NCBI RefSeq assembly: GCF_963422355.1
Contig: NC_085103.1
Span: forward strand, 3,261,954-3,325,953
Direction: 5' to 3'
Length of the DNA: 64,000 nucleotides
Origin: Corticium candelabrum
Taxonomy: Eukaryota; Porifera; Homoscleromorpha; Homosclerophorida; Plakinidae
In this document: in pieces, positions 1 through 11,576 of the stretch
Layout of the letters: each line of letters starts with the position of its first letter
Position numbering within the stretch: the first letter of the stretch is position 1
Notes under the pieces: generated by a model
What the model saw: the letters and a program-made list of their open reading frames with translations, nothing else
What the model was told of the DNA's origin: nothing
Databases searched by the model: none
Made by a program: the position numbers and the translations under genes

Positions 1-187
1 TAATGACGTATACAGATTTAAAGGAATTCAAACGGTCGAGGCTATGTTCACCATATATGAACAAATTCGAGATAGTGACGTCATTCACAGTTACACATTT
101 AGAAGGTCATCCGTCTTACAACCGTCAGTTGTGATTCAGTACCAGACCAAGACAGACGATCACAGTACGATAGATTCGGACAAAACC
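1..187 (+). promoter_or_regulatory. 5' flank / putative promoter of TNF gene copy A with CRE box
   Basis: This stretch precedes the start codon of gene A and is closely matched upstream of copies B, C and D. It holds a perfect CRE-type palindrome, TGACGTCA, at 76-83, 112 bases before the ATG. The same box lies 112-113 bases before the ATG in the other copies (17030-17037, 34127-34134, 51726-51733). CREB/ATF/AP-1 family proteins bind this sequence in animals; use here is inferred. No TATA box is obvious, and the transcription start is unknown. Confidence 0.5.
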
Positions 188-3100
188 ATGTCTATAGTTC
201 CAGTTTACGTGTCGATGATGATGGCCACCTGTTTGTGGTTCTCCATTTCCTCGAGCACAGCCAACGTCGGTAGCACGGCATGCCCGCAACCTGAGAAAGG
301 AGAAATGGTATAATCACTGCATCGTATTCTAGGATTTCATTAGTGTTATTGATTTTATTCTAGGGTCCTCCCGGCCACTCTGGGAAACCTGGAGTGAGGG
401 TAAGTGTGAGTATTATTGATCGGTAATGGACAGATCTGATGGCATGAAGTTTAGTAACATATAATTTTTATTATATTTTTGCACAATAAGTTCCTACCCT
501 TGAATACAACACAGCAGTCATTGGCAGCTGTATGCATGCACGTCGTGCGACAAACGGAGTGTCTTGTACATGCAACAAAAAGGGGAAGAACATGCGACGC
601 GAGCCTAATAAGTATGTACAAGGTACCGCTTGTCAGTAAGCTAGAGCGCTCCATATTTCCGAAGTAGCTGCTCGATGTCATATGTTCGACATCTTCCACT
701 TTATATGTATTTCTCTTTAAGTGATCTCGCACAGGTCGACTTTCTGACTAAACTCATTAGGCCATGCTGCGCGTGATCTACTCCGCTCCCACACGTTTTT
801 ATCACGCTACACGCTTGCTATTCTGACACACCAGTTCTGAGGCAATGATAAACTCTTGCCACATTCTTTATCTTCAAGCAATTTGTTAACTGGTAGTCGT
901 CTCTTGTTTTTAGAAGAAAACGTAATTAAATGTTATGGGATAAAAATAGAATAGAAGCTAGATCAGACGCGCCTATATTTCCGGTAAAATTTGTAAAATA
1001 CAAGTTACGCGTGGAATGGTTCGTTCAATACAATATTATTGTAACACGTGTGTAATAAGAAGCGGCAAGAATATAGCACAATGTGTCCCATAGGAGTTTG
1101 CCGTGTCGTTTGAAGCCACAGTTTGACTTTTGTGTTACCATATAAGGGAATGTGAGTGGAGCTAACTGAATGACTAGGTAGGATCGCTATATATACGCCG
1201 GTTGTGTAGAGTCGAGTTAGTGTGATTTTGGAAGTTTTTGGTGAGTAAACACGTAAGGTGTGTGAGTGTGTCATCGACCCAGATCGTCGTCCGAACGTCT
1301 GCCCACGTAGTACGGCACGCATTCGCCTATTCGCCTATCCTTGAGAAGACCGTTACACTGGGGGCTCAAGCAAGAAGGAAAAGCGAAAGTAACGTGTGCC
1401 GAAAACGTTTCGAGAAGTGGGACGAGGGTCACAAGTAGAAGAATGTTGAAGGTGAGTGGGTAAAGTCATGTACATAGAATGGAGCGATTAATTGAAATGG
1501 GAAGGATAATGGTCCTGATTGGCCAAGCGCTGCAAGAATTCGTGGCAGAGCAGCAATCAACTGAGAGAGAAGAGAGACAGCATGCGCGGACCCAGGAGTT
1601 TTGAAAAGAGGGTGTTGCAAATTAGGATAGACCACGCCTACTTCAGTCAACACATTTGCATTGTTAGTGGTGCAAATGGCCCAGGCTTCTTACAGCTTAG
1701 CTAAAGTAAATGGCAACAACTATGGCAACATATCTCTAGCAATGTGTCGTGTTGTAAACTCCCTAAATCATCAAACTGTCTAACAGAATCGAGCTGCATC
1801 ATGCATAGACTACTGCTAAATAAATGTTAAGTAAACTACGGTGCAACTGTGTCTCCTTCAAACAAAGACTGTATGAACAATCTCCGTGGATGTTTTTGTA
1901 CAAACTTTGTCTGCTGGTACGCCGTCTTTGTAATGCATGGCAATAACTGCTAGGTGTGCAAGACGCTCCTCTGCCATGATAGATCTTGCCTAGGTCTTCT
2001 GTCTCCTCAGTAGAAAAAATGACCTCTCTGCTTCTGCACTTGTGATAGGCAGTGTACATGATATCAGTAGCAGATGATGAACATTCGGATACAAGCGAGA
2101 GTCACAGGCTTCCAAGGCCAGGAGAAGGTTAATTAATAGTTGGGTATGGCCTTCTTGCACTCTTGCTCTCTTTTCCTTGCTTCTTGCATTTCTTAATTGT
2201 TATTTGCTTTTCCGTACTGATTGCCACCTTGACACTTCACCTCCTAGAGACTTCGGGAATGGAAGATCGGCTTTCCATTGGGTCACCGTCGGAACGAACC
2301 AGAAGGGTAACGCTAGACACAACAATGCTCGGACATTATCTTGCTCACCATTAGATCGTTCGCGCATCCGAAGGAGCAGGAAGTATAGGAGGGCCGGGTA
2401 TCGCAACGGATTGTTTGTAGTGCTCAATCGGACTCTTACTACTAGTAGGCGTATTGCTTCGGTTTCGCTGTAAGTTCGTTTTTCTTGGAACAGATTCAAT
2501 GGATCCAATCCTGTCTGCAATTCGCAGAATGTTTTGATACCACATGTCAAAGAGGTTGTTTAGATCCTGCCTTGTGGCCTTCATTCTTTCAGTTACGTAT
2601 TGAGTGAACAATTCCCTACGCAACAAAGATATCCCGGTCACGAATCTGGAGTTTCGCTGCCAGATGTCTCACTTCGTCAAGAATCTGCCTAGTTATTTCT
2701 AATTAAATACTGGAAATGAGCACAATGTGGCTTCAAGACGATGTGCTTTAACTCCGAGGCCAACTAAAGGTGGTTGCACCTACCCTAGATCCGCCACTGG
2801 ACAGAAAGAAATAGACTTGAAGAACTTACAGTTAGAAGTTGATGCGAGAGAAGCGGATCGTAACCATAAGTTGGAGATTAGAAAAATAGAAAGAAAATCC
2901 TCCACATAAGTGGAGATAACCACAGAGGCAGAATTTGGTAGCGGTAAGCGACCAGGCATGTTTCCTAAATTACCGCCTTTTTAGGAAAGTAGTGATGAAA
3001 TAGATAGATACTTGAGAGGTTTGCAAAGATCAATGGTTGGCTCGACATCGAATGGGCAACAGCTTTAAGTGCGTTACTCACTGGTACGGCTTTAGATGTG

Positions 3101-6100
3101 TATTCCAGAATTGCGGACGGCGCTGCTTTCAACTTCGTTTTACTGAAGGAAACCTTACTCAAGCGCTAAGTCTTAACGACGAATGGATACCTCAACAAGT
3201 TTAGGAGTTGTCGCCCAGAGCTGTATAAAAACCTGGAGCAGATTTTATTACTTGTTTGAATGCATAGCTTGACAAATGGATCTTGTTATCTCATACTGCA
3301 GACACATCAAACAGCATTAAGAACCAGTTCATAAGGAAACAATCAACCCATCTCCAAGAGATTTAGCAGCGCATCTTTGTGAGAGAGAGATACACAGTCT
3401 TAAGGAGTTGGCTCAGGTAGCGGAGAGATTTTTGGAAGCCCATAACAGCAAGTTCTATCACTCTCCCAACTACACATCAATCAAACATCTCTCTGGCTTC
3501 AGGGAAAGCCACCTGTGCTCAACCTAAGAAGGAATTACTAGAGGATCTAAGCTTTCAGTGCTACCTTTGCAAGAAATTCTGCTACAGAGAGTCAGAATGC
3601 AAATTTAGAACTAGAAGAGGGTGGCACATATGTGGTGGGAGGGAGGGAGGGAGGGAGGGAGGGAGGGAGGGAGGGAGGGAGGGAGGGAGGGAAGGAGGGA
3701 GGGAGGGAGGGAGGGAGGGAGGGAGGGAGGGAGAGAGGGAGGAAGGGAGAGAGGGAGGGAGGGAGGGAGAGAGGGAGGGAGGGAGAGAGGGAGGGAGGGA
3801 GAGAGAGAGGGAGAGAGAGTTCCATTTGTCAGTAGCGCCGGAATACCGAAGCGGACTAATCGTTTGGAAATCCCCATAGTTGAAGGAAGGGTAAGTAACA
3901 CCAAAGTCCAGACGCTACCAGACACTGAAAGAAGTCGAGTGATCATCAAGGAGCAATTTGTAAAAGAAGATCAGTACACGGGAGAATACTGCTTTATCCA
4001 GTTGGTCGAAAATACTGTCAGGAGAGTGCCGATAGCCCGTGTTGAAATTGACACTGCCTACTTGTCGGGTACGGTAGAGGCTTAGTGTTTGCAAACCCCA
4101 ATATGTGATGTAACCAACGGCAACGTCCAGGGGGCAAGAAGAGCAGAAGATCTAGATACCAATCAGCATTTGTCTAGAGTGGTGACCAGAACTCAGGCGA
4201 GGTTGGGAAGAGACACTGTCCCATTGCGAGTTCCAGAAGCAAGGCAGTCGATTGCAATAGACAGGAAGTGTTTGATGCAATTGCAAAGGGGTGACGACAC
4301 GATCAAGAAGTAAATCAATTTACAGAACCCAAGATCAAGGAGCAACATGTTGTGACGTATGAAGTAAAAGATGACATTCTTTAGCGATCATACGCTCACC
4401 CTAGAGTCAATGGTGGAGTGCCAGTAAAACAAGTGGTCGTACATAGACCGCTTAGTCGCAAAGTTATGGAATTGGCTCGTGATTCTGACTTGAGTGGTCA
4501 TTTGGGTTAGAAGAAGACTGCTGACTAGGTTTTAAGCAACTTTTATTGGCCTGGAGTGAGAAAGACGTCACAATTTTGCAAGTCGTACAAAGTTTTTCAG
4601 CGTACGGACAAGAAAGAAGATTGTGCCAGGGTGCCGTGGCAGAGTACTCATTTGATAGATGTTCCTTTCAAGAAAGTGGCAGTAGACTTAGTGAGACCGA
4701 TCTTCCTTCCTAGTAATGCTGGACACCGATACATCTTGACGTATTTCGACAATTGTACCAAATATCCAGAAGCCATCCCACTCTAGAATATTAGTACCGA
4801 GTCGATGACTGAAGCTCTTGTTGGCATCTATAACCGAGTGGGAGTGCCAGAAGGAGTGCTAAGTGATATATGCACCCAATTTATTTCTGATTGCATAAAA
4901 TAAGTCTCTAGATAATTGACTATACGCTAACTCACCGTCACACCATACCACCCCCTGTGCAAAGGTCTGGTGGAGAAGTTTAATGGCATACTGAAGACAA
5001 TGTTAAGACGCTTGTGTACAGAGAAGCCTAGGCAGTAGAATCGGTACACAGACTCACTCTTATTTGCGTATCGAGAAGCACCTCACAAGTCACAGGGTTT
5101 TCGTCCTTTGAACTGATTTATGGACGGACAGTGCGGGGTCTCGTGCGTATTATTCGCCACCTATGGACACGAGAAGGAGATGATGTGGACGTGCGGGAGG
5201 AGCTACCAGTACCTTACTGAGCTAAGAAAAAGACTCGAGGACACGTTACGGATAGCTCGCGAGAAGCTACAGAAGGCCCCTTTACACCACAAAGGTATTA
5301 CGATATGAAAGCTAGACATCGTGAACTGTTGGTGGGTGACAAAGCCCTTGTTCTTCTTCCTACGGACACGAACAAACTATCAATAAAATGGAAGAGGCTC
5401 TATGCAGTAAATCGGATTGAATGACAATAGAATTGACGTCGAGGGCAAATCCAAGCTGTATCATATCAATCTTCAGAAGAGATTCCACAAACGGGAGAAG
5501 GAAACAGTTTGTTCTTTGGACAAACAGAAGCAAGAACTGGTGTTAAATACCGTTCGTTCCGCCGTCATAGAAGCAACGGAAAGGGTGACGGGAGAAGCAG
5601 TGACCAGCGATGATTTGCTTGACTTGTACACTTGCTTGGCTACTGAGTCCTTTGACAACGTAAATATGGGAGTGAGCTGAGTCCAGATCAGGTGTCGGAG
5701 GCAGCTGGACTGTTAAAGGAATTCGATTGCGTGTTTACAGATCTTCCTGGAACAACAAATTTTGTTGAACACCGCATACGGTTGACCGCTGATACACCTG
5801 TGTGCTGTAAACCATACATCTTTCCCTATAGTGTACGCAAGTCTTTCAAGAAGATATCCAAAAGATGATAGACATGAACGTTATACGCTTGTCAGAGTCG
5901 CCGTACTCATCGCCTATCGTCGTGGTTCGCAAACGTCACGAAAACAACCGCATATGCATTGAATACCGTCGGCTCAACCGTATTACGTTACCCGATTTCG
6001 AACCAATGACCTCTATGCCAGCACTAACACAAAAGTTAGGGAAGAGTAAATATTTCTCTAAACTCGACCTGAGCAAGGAGTATTGGCAAATTGCCGTCAA

Positions 6101-9100
6101 AGAAGACGTCGATGCTACGCCGATGATACGAGCGTTTGAGAATGCCATTCGCAATAATGAATTCTTGTGTTACTCTGGTGCGAGACATGAGGAAGCTTTT
6201 CCAGGGGCTGGCCGCAGTTGACATATACGTGGATCATACAGTCGTTCATGCGCCTACGTGGCAGCAACATATGGTCGCTCATCGAGAAACGTTGGACCGG
6301 ATTGCAAAGTCAGGGTTGGCAGTCCGACCATCGAAGCGTCTAATTGAGGCCGAGTCTCTGGATTTTATCAGTTACCACATCGGCAAGAAGATCATCAAAC
6401 CCAATAAAGAAAACATACGCAAGTTAAGTGATGCACCGCCACCGACGACGAAGAAAGAGCTCCGATCCTTCATAGGATTGGGAGGCTTCTACCGCGACTT
6501 CGTTACAAATTTCAGTGCTATAGCCGTGCCTTTGACAGACCTTACAAAGAAGGGTCAGCCAAACCGAATCGCGTGGAGAGAGGCACAAGAGGCAGCGTAC
6601 AGAACACTGAAAAACGCATTCACCAGCAAGCCAGTGCTACACCTACCAGACCACTATAAATCCTTTACACTACGAGTTGATGTGTCTGAAGTTGGTATTG
6701 GGGCTGTTCTGTCCCAAGAGCATGACAACAGCTTGTTTTCGGTTGGGTATCGGAGCAAAAACCTGACATCCGCTGAAAGAAGGTATTCCACAACCCAAAG
6801 GGAATGCCTCGTCGTGATATTGGCGATCAGGATTCTTCACCCTTACTTGTACGTACGTGAGTTTCGGGTTCATAAACGACCGTATCATGCTCTGGAGCTT
6901 GTATTTGCAAGAGTTCAACATGAATATCGAAACTATTAAGGGACGAGTAAACAATGAAGCAGACTTTTGAGTCGTTCGATTGACTATGTTGGTAATGGAG
7001 ATCGATGGAGCAGAAACTCGTGAAGTTTCGACTCGAGAGGGTGTGGTGTAACACGTATCTGACAAAAAGCGGCAAGAATATAGCACAGTGCGTCCCATAG
7101 GAGTTTTGCGTGTGAGAAGCCACAGTTTGACAATTGTGTTACCATATAAGGGAATTTGGGTGGGGGCCAACTGAATAACTGGGGTAGGATCGCTATATAT
7201 ATACATCGGTTGTGTAGAGTCGAGTTAGTGTGATTTTGGAAGTTTTTGGTGAGTAAACACGTAAGGAGTGTGAGTGTGTCATCGACCAAGATCGTCGTCC
7301 GAAAGTCTGCCCACGTAGCGTGGCACGCATTCACCTATCCTTGTGTAACCGTTACAATTATCATGCATTAATTAATAAATATAAAGGTTAAAATAGTTGT
7401 GGATTAACAGTGTACTAGAACATACGACTCCATACTCAACTTGTAGATTTAATTACCAATGTTTATTAGAGCTAATTATTTTGAATTAAAAATTCTTAAA
7501 ACCACACTTTAATTAATTCCTAATAAATGTTTTAATTTTGAAATTGTTTTGAATTATTTATAATTTGTATTGTTATAATTTTAATTTATTCTCAATTATC
7601 CATATATCTAAATGCACAATAACACTAACTCAAGCAATACTGAATAGTAGATAGAGTACTTGAACAAACAAACCAATTATATCTATTAACCAAATTAATT
7701 ATATTAGTATAAAATATTATTTAAAACGTTGCAACCTTCATTAATAAAGAGTCCAGTTTTATCTGAGTTGTCAATGTAAATTAACATATTTATATATTTC
7801 GTCAAGGGTCACAACGGGGTGAAGGGCAGCCCAGGAATTGCAGGAACTAAGGGTACAAAGGTCTGTAAGTGATGCAGTACGTTTACACAATAATACGAAA
7901 GTTAAATCCATTTATGTATGTATAAAGGGAGACAAAGGAGAAATCGGAAAATCAGGTTCTCAAGGCAAACAGGTACCAGTAATATAACCACTTATTCTCT
8001 CTCATTATTATCTTGTCCAATGATAAAATTGTCGCCCAATGAATACAACTAAATATTAATTAATGATATTGTTACAGGGTCCAGCAGGTGTGGTTGGTCC
8101 ACCTGGTAAGCAGGGAGTAACCGGTTCACAAGGTCCACCTGGAAATACTGGAATTCAGGTTTACTCTTGTGAACATTACAATCGAATATTGGTAAGAACA
8201 GTTTTATCATAGGGTCCACAAGGTCCTCAAGGTTCACAAGGAGTAAAGGGTGAAAAAGGCATAAAAGTATAAATACATACAGCAGATATAGACATTATGT
8301 CAAACTCTTGTTGCATGCACGGTCTAATTAATTAATTAACCTGAAAACAAATAAAGATTGCAAAAGTACATTTACATTAATATTTATGGCTTTATTTATT
8401 ACACTCACTTTCAGTTCTCAGAGACAGTAATTAATTGTTATTAATATGTTTTCTCTTCTTTCTCATAATGTTCGGTTTCCACTGTTGCTAGGGAGCAACT
8501 GGTGATACTGGAGCAAGAGGTTTGGAAGGAACAGACGGCACACCGGTATAGCACAACTTTATGACAAATTCATTATTTCCGTCTTTGTTAACAATAAGAA
8601 CCAACACTATAACAATCTAACTAAAAGTATAAAGTGGGACTGTTACATGTAACAGGATCCTCCGGGTCATCCTGGCGTCCAAGGTCCTCCTGGACAAAGA
8701 GGCCACAAAGTCGGTAGTCATAACTATTATTACGACCGATAAGATAAAGACTTGTATTATCTGATAGGGAGAACGAGGATTTTCTGGCTTTAAAGGAGAA
8801 CAAGGACCTCAGGGTATTGCCGGTCCAGAGGTAAATTTTAGTCTTAATTAACTAATTTTACTAAATAAGTGATTCTAACTAAACGAGTCTGCAGATGACT
8901 GATGCTACTCTTCAACGATATTTTAAGCCCGTTAAAACTTTGCAAAATGAGGTATGTAAACACAAACTATAAAAAATCTGTAGTGCGCGTTGCGAATTGT
9001 TCTTATAGGTTGAAAACTTGAGAAACAAATTTGAAACAATCATGCGTTCGGTATATGAATGAAATTTTTTGAAACAGATGAAGTAGTCAAATATTGTTTT

Positions 9101-9616
9101 AGTTTAATGCATGCTGTATTGAAGAAAAACCTGCTGCTCATCTCTACGGGAATGGCGGCACCAGTACTCTTACAAGCGGTGAGTTTCAAATCGTGACGAG
9201 AGCACGTTATTATCTGCAATGAGTTACAATAAATATTTTGTATGAATGCAGGTACTCGTGTTACCTACTGGTCAACTAGTACATCACCTCCAGGTTTTCT
9301 TCGAGGAGGAACTGTCTACAATAATGGATACATTACAGTTCCACGTGACGGATTGTATTATGTATATTCTCAATTTTGGTATGACCGACGTAGCGGTCAA
9401 AATTACTGCTCATTTATCATCCAGTTGAACGACAGAAAAATTGGAAGAAGTTTTCACTATCAGCAAAACCCTGGTGGTTACGACGAAAGTCAATACACAG
9501 GAGTAACGGTTATGCTGACAGCTAACGACCGGCTCTCTGTGAGTGTGGGAAATACGTGTTACTATGAATTTCACAAGGGTGGCGATACGTTTTTCGGAGC
9601 ATTCTACATTGGTTAA
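188..9616 (+). CDS. Collagen-stalked TNF superfamily ligand, copy A (13 exons)
   Basis: Predicted secreted or type II membrane ligand of the TNF superfamily, about 366 aa. Coding exons: 188-307, 364-399, 7807-7860, 7928-7972, 8078-8158, 8213-8266, 8492-8545, 8656-8709, 8768-8830, 8895-8951, 9009-9050, 9103-9178, 9252-9616. Residues 1-40 are a short basic-poor tip plus a hydrophobic stretch (signal peptide or anchor); residues 41-187 are 49 Gly-X-Y triplets; 188-220 form a helical neck; the rest is a TNF domain beginning with KPAAHL, with GLYYVYSQ in the centre and FFGAFYIG at the C-terminus. These motifs favour TNF over C1q. Exons 3-9 start with Gly codons and have lengths divisible by 9. Exon 8 starts with Asp instead of Gly and has a weak GTCGGT donor. 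Intron 2 holds a 6.3-kb retrotransposon and about 450 bases of A+T-rich DNA. Exon joins are inferred from splice sites and from copies B and C. Confidence 0.85.
1040..1357 (+). repeat. 5' LTR of Gmr1-like element A
   Basis: 318 bases, TG..CA ends, with a TATA-like CTATATATACGCC near 1189-1201. Matches the 3' LTR (7047-7356), the LTR at 35089-35406, and solo LTRs at 18541-18839 and 53230-53537, with scattered differences and a small tandem duplication near 1323-1338. Confidence 0.88.
1479..3630 (+). pseudogene. gag of the Gmr1-like element, copy A
   Basis: The start at 1479 (MERLIEMGR...) is supported because the same start opens the copy at 35528. The first part encodes a charged, helical N-terminus up to 1580; a hAT relic then splits the frame, and the sequence resumes at 2805 with a coiled-coil-like region (KEIDLKNLQLEVDAREA). 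Later parts hold many stops. The region around 3390-3440 resembles a SCAN-like capsid segment (ELAQVAERFL). The zinc knuckle near 3555-3630 is incomplete because a GGGA microsatellite begins inside it; copy C at 37670-37720 keeps a clean CCHC knuckle. Gag would package the element RNA; this copy cannot. Confidence 0.7.
1581..2799 (-). mobile_element. hAT relic nested in gag (ZMYM1-like transposase fragment), copy A
   Basis: Ends are hAT-like (CATGCGCGGACCCAGG at the left, CTAGATCCGCCACTG at the right) and are flanked by a perfect 5-bp duplication GACAG (1576-1580, 2800-2804). The minus strand encodes pieces of a ZMYM1-type transposase: a mid-region near 2350-2640 and a C-terminal dimerisation segment near 1950-2060, separated by frameshifts. 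Internally deleted. A second copy lies at the same gag position at 35630-36846. Confidence 0.75.
3637..3819. repeat. (GGGA)n microsatellite
   Basis: About 180 bases of GGGA with a few GAGA interruptions, breaking the zinc-knuckle region of gag. It produces long artefactual RE/GE-rich and L/P/S-rich frames that are not genes. Confidence 0.97.
3828..6955 (+). pseudogene. pol of the Gmr1-like element: protease, integrase, RT, RNase H
   Basis: Order as read: retropepsin-like region 3845-4085, where the active-site triad is DTE instead of DTG (LPDTERS) and is followed by VPIARVEIDTAYLSG; integrase zinc-binding and core 4430-5110 (HRPL...SGHLG, FYWPGV, then a core with VAVDLVRP and YFDN), with a stop and lost cysteines; an integrase C-terminal segment near 5330-5400; RT from about 5690 (VEHRIRL, PYSSPIVVVRK, FSKLDLSKEYWQI); RT thumb and connection near 6450-6560 (LRSFIGLGGFYRDFV); RNase H near 6650-6850 (FTLRVDVSEVGIGAVL). 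The RT segment containing the catalytic YxDD is damaged: a short deletion leads into YVDHTVV. Many stops make it non-functional. Confidence 0.82.
7047..7356 (+). repeat. 3' LTR of Gmr1-like element A
   Basis: 310 bases, paired with 1040-1357. The following ATTAT is the target duplication. The 450 bases after it (7357-7806) are A+T-rich intron shared by copies A, B and D; nothing coding is seen there. Confidence 0.87.
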
Positions 9617-9821
9617 CACTTAAATCATTCGGTGAATACCGTACACAGTCGCTGTCTCTCTCTTTATGACATTGTTCGCTCGTATTTCTTTCTGAATTAC
9701 TGATTGCTGTTAGGTCTAATGTCTCTGCTTGCACATTTATAGTAAAATTAACTTCACACATAATAAAATTATTGGGTACCGGCGGCAACATCTGTACATT
9801 AGTCATTATCCCACGGTATAC

Positions 9822-9988
9822 TATATAATATATACTATATACTATATGTTATATACTATATACTATATATACTATATACTATATACTATATACTATATTC
9901 TATATACTATAATATTATACTATATAATATATAGTATATACTATATACTATATACTATATACTATATACTATATACTATATACTCTAG
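9822..9988. repeat. (TATAC)n / TA-rich microsatellite
   Basis: Imperfect runs of TATACTA with TATA interruptions. Copies B, C and D have only a short TATACTATAAACTG at this point, so the expansion is specific to copy A. Confidence 0.93.
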
Positions 9989-10423
9989 TAAACTCAAAAC
10001 GTATGCATTTAGACTCGATTGTATGGCACATGCACCAACTGTATATTGGCTCAGAAATGTCTATGGACTAGTAGTAGGAAAATATACCGAATCCCGCCAT
10101 CTTGATTCCATTTCCACAGATCTCTTACCGTTCACCAACTGACTTGTGCATTTACCCTACGTATTCATGCATACATATGACTATCTGCTTGCAACACGAT
10201 CAGCTAGCACACAATATGTTGCCGTAAACGCGTTGCTGTGCAAAGACAGCTCAAGGACGTACTGTCGTCTTCCATACTGGGGGGAGACTTAAAATCCGCA
10301 GCAGAATGAAACGTATTTTTTGGATTAACCAACGAATCCATGCAATTCATTAATAATTATTAGCAAACAAATAGGCAAAAAGGTCATTTGCTTGTATGCA
10401 TTGCAGGACATTATATTTAGATT

Positions 10424-10735
10424 GCTTGAAAACCATGCATCGTACGATTTCCACTTGTAAAGAACTCATCTAGGAGTTCATCAATTCTCTCTTCTAACTT
10501 GTTCGCAATTGACTGGATCGACCTCTTGTTATACAGAGACGGCCATATTTTCAAAAACTGTCTGTCTATATCTATACTGTAATAAAGAATTCTGTCACCA
10601 CTGCACTGCGTATGCGCACTCGTGCATGTTCTGGCATTGTATATACTGTACCAACATCAAATCTGGTATATCTACTAACTAGCCTGCATATAGATAAACG
10701 TTTACTTGAACAAAACACGAAAAGGTATTATCATA
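10424..10735 (-). pseudogene. Broken copy of the minus-strand conserved ORF, unit A
   Basis: The minus strand matches the 124-aa ORF at 41749-42123, including SIDIDRQFLKIWPSL and KLEERIDELL. A 5-base insertion near 10605 (a repeated GCAGT) shifts the frame after the ARVRIRS stretch. Function unknown. Confidence 0.5.
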
Positions 10736-11481
10736 TTAAAGAATTAGCAATTAATTAGCGCAGAGAAAGAAAGAGCGTAAGTTGCAATTTAATTAATGTG
10801 AGAAGTGAACCTACTGAATTTTCACTAAACTTTTTGGTGACATTGCTCCATGCAGTACTACATGTATAGCCTTGCAGCCTAACGTACGAGTCCATTTTAG
10901 CCTAGACATGCAAAGGCACAATCAACAGTGGATGTACACGTATATCCGGTATACGAGGAGTATAGATAATACCGCCCACATCCGTCTAACGGTCGACAGC
11001 GCTATTACTGTAACCCGAGCGGATGCGCGCTTCGAGCTCACAACGACAGCGATGCATTGCATGCGCGTCGTCGTATGCACTATCAATTTTTGACGGCCCA
11101 TAGAGATGGTTAGACACCTATAGTTATATAAACTCATGTAACATGCAGGGGCGGCGGAATTTCTTTGGATTTCAGGTGATGGTGGAAAAGTTCTTAACAT
11201 GCAGTCGCCATTTTGGTTTAACGAAGTCCCATAACATAGCTTTCAATATTGGCGGAGCGATGCCTCTAATCTCGATACTGAAAAGGCAAAATCTCCATCT
11301 GCCCCCGGTTTTGCCTCCTGTGTACGCTAATCCCTAGGAATGCAGGGGGTAATGACGTACAAGCGGAAAACAACGACGATAAAATCCTTACTGCATGAGA
11401 CTCTTACCATAAATAAGGGAGGAATAGGAGCTGGCTACCGTACGCGAGACTATCCTTTCTTGTTTTAGTGTATGGACTCTC

Positions 11482-11489
11482 TGACGTCA
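11482..11489. promoter_or_regulatory. CRE-type TGACGTCA upstream of membrane-protein copy T1
   Basis: Perfect palindrome 95 bases before the T1 ATG. Also present before T3 (42853-42860) and T5 (57501-57508); degenerate before T4. The TNF genes carry the same box at a similar distance. Use is inferred. Confidence 0.45.
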
Positions 11490-11576
11490 TCCGGGCTGAA
11501 CTGTAGCGTAACGTCATCATATCACAGGGTCCGGTATACTAGCCTCCCAACCGAGTGTCCGATTTATCGGAGCGCT

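Larger units (their letters stand above)
1040..7356 (+). mobile_element. Gmr1-like Ty3/gypsy LTR retrotransposon (decayed), in intron 2 of gene A
   Basis: Bounded by LTRs at 1040-1357 and 7047-7356, both starting TGTAAC and ending TTACA, with a perfect 5-bp target duplication ATTAT (1035-1039 and 7357-7361). A putative primer-binding site, TGGGGGCTCAAG, follows the 5' LTR, and a purine-rich stretch precedes the 3' LTR. Inside are gag, protease, integrase, then reverse transcriptase and RNase H, all broken by stops and frameshifts. Integrase lying before RT is the order of the Gmr1 group, while the RT itself is gypsy-type. A hAT relic and a GGGA microsatellite interrupt it. It cannot be active. 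Confidence 0.85.
9617..11476. other. 3' flank of gene A, unit shared by all copies
   Basis: Non-coding flank whose parts recur after B (21110-22590), C (41201-42840) and D (55801-57500), and partly at 44841-45470. Apart from the TATAC repeat and the minus-strand ORF relic listed separately, I see no gene. A conserved GC-rich stretch near 10975-11095 and a segment starting GGGGCGGCGGAA (11149) recur in every copy. Confidence 0.6.

Noticed and set aside
3592..3949. Pro/Ser/Leu-rich and Arg/Glu/Gly-rich frames
   Set aside because: Both strands of the GGGA microsatellite.
1040..7356. Ty1/copia element, because integrase precedes RT
   Set aside because: RT and RNase H motifs are gypsy-like; the Gmr1 group explains the order.
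9252..9616. C1q-type domain
   Set aside because: KPAAHL start, YVYSQ centre and FFGAF end are TNF signatures; C1q domains share the fold but not these motifs.
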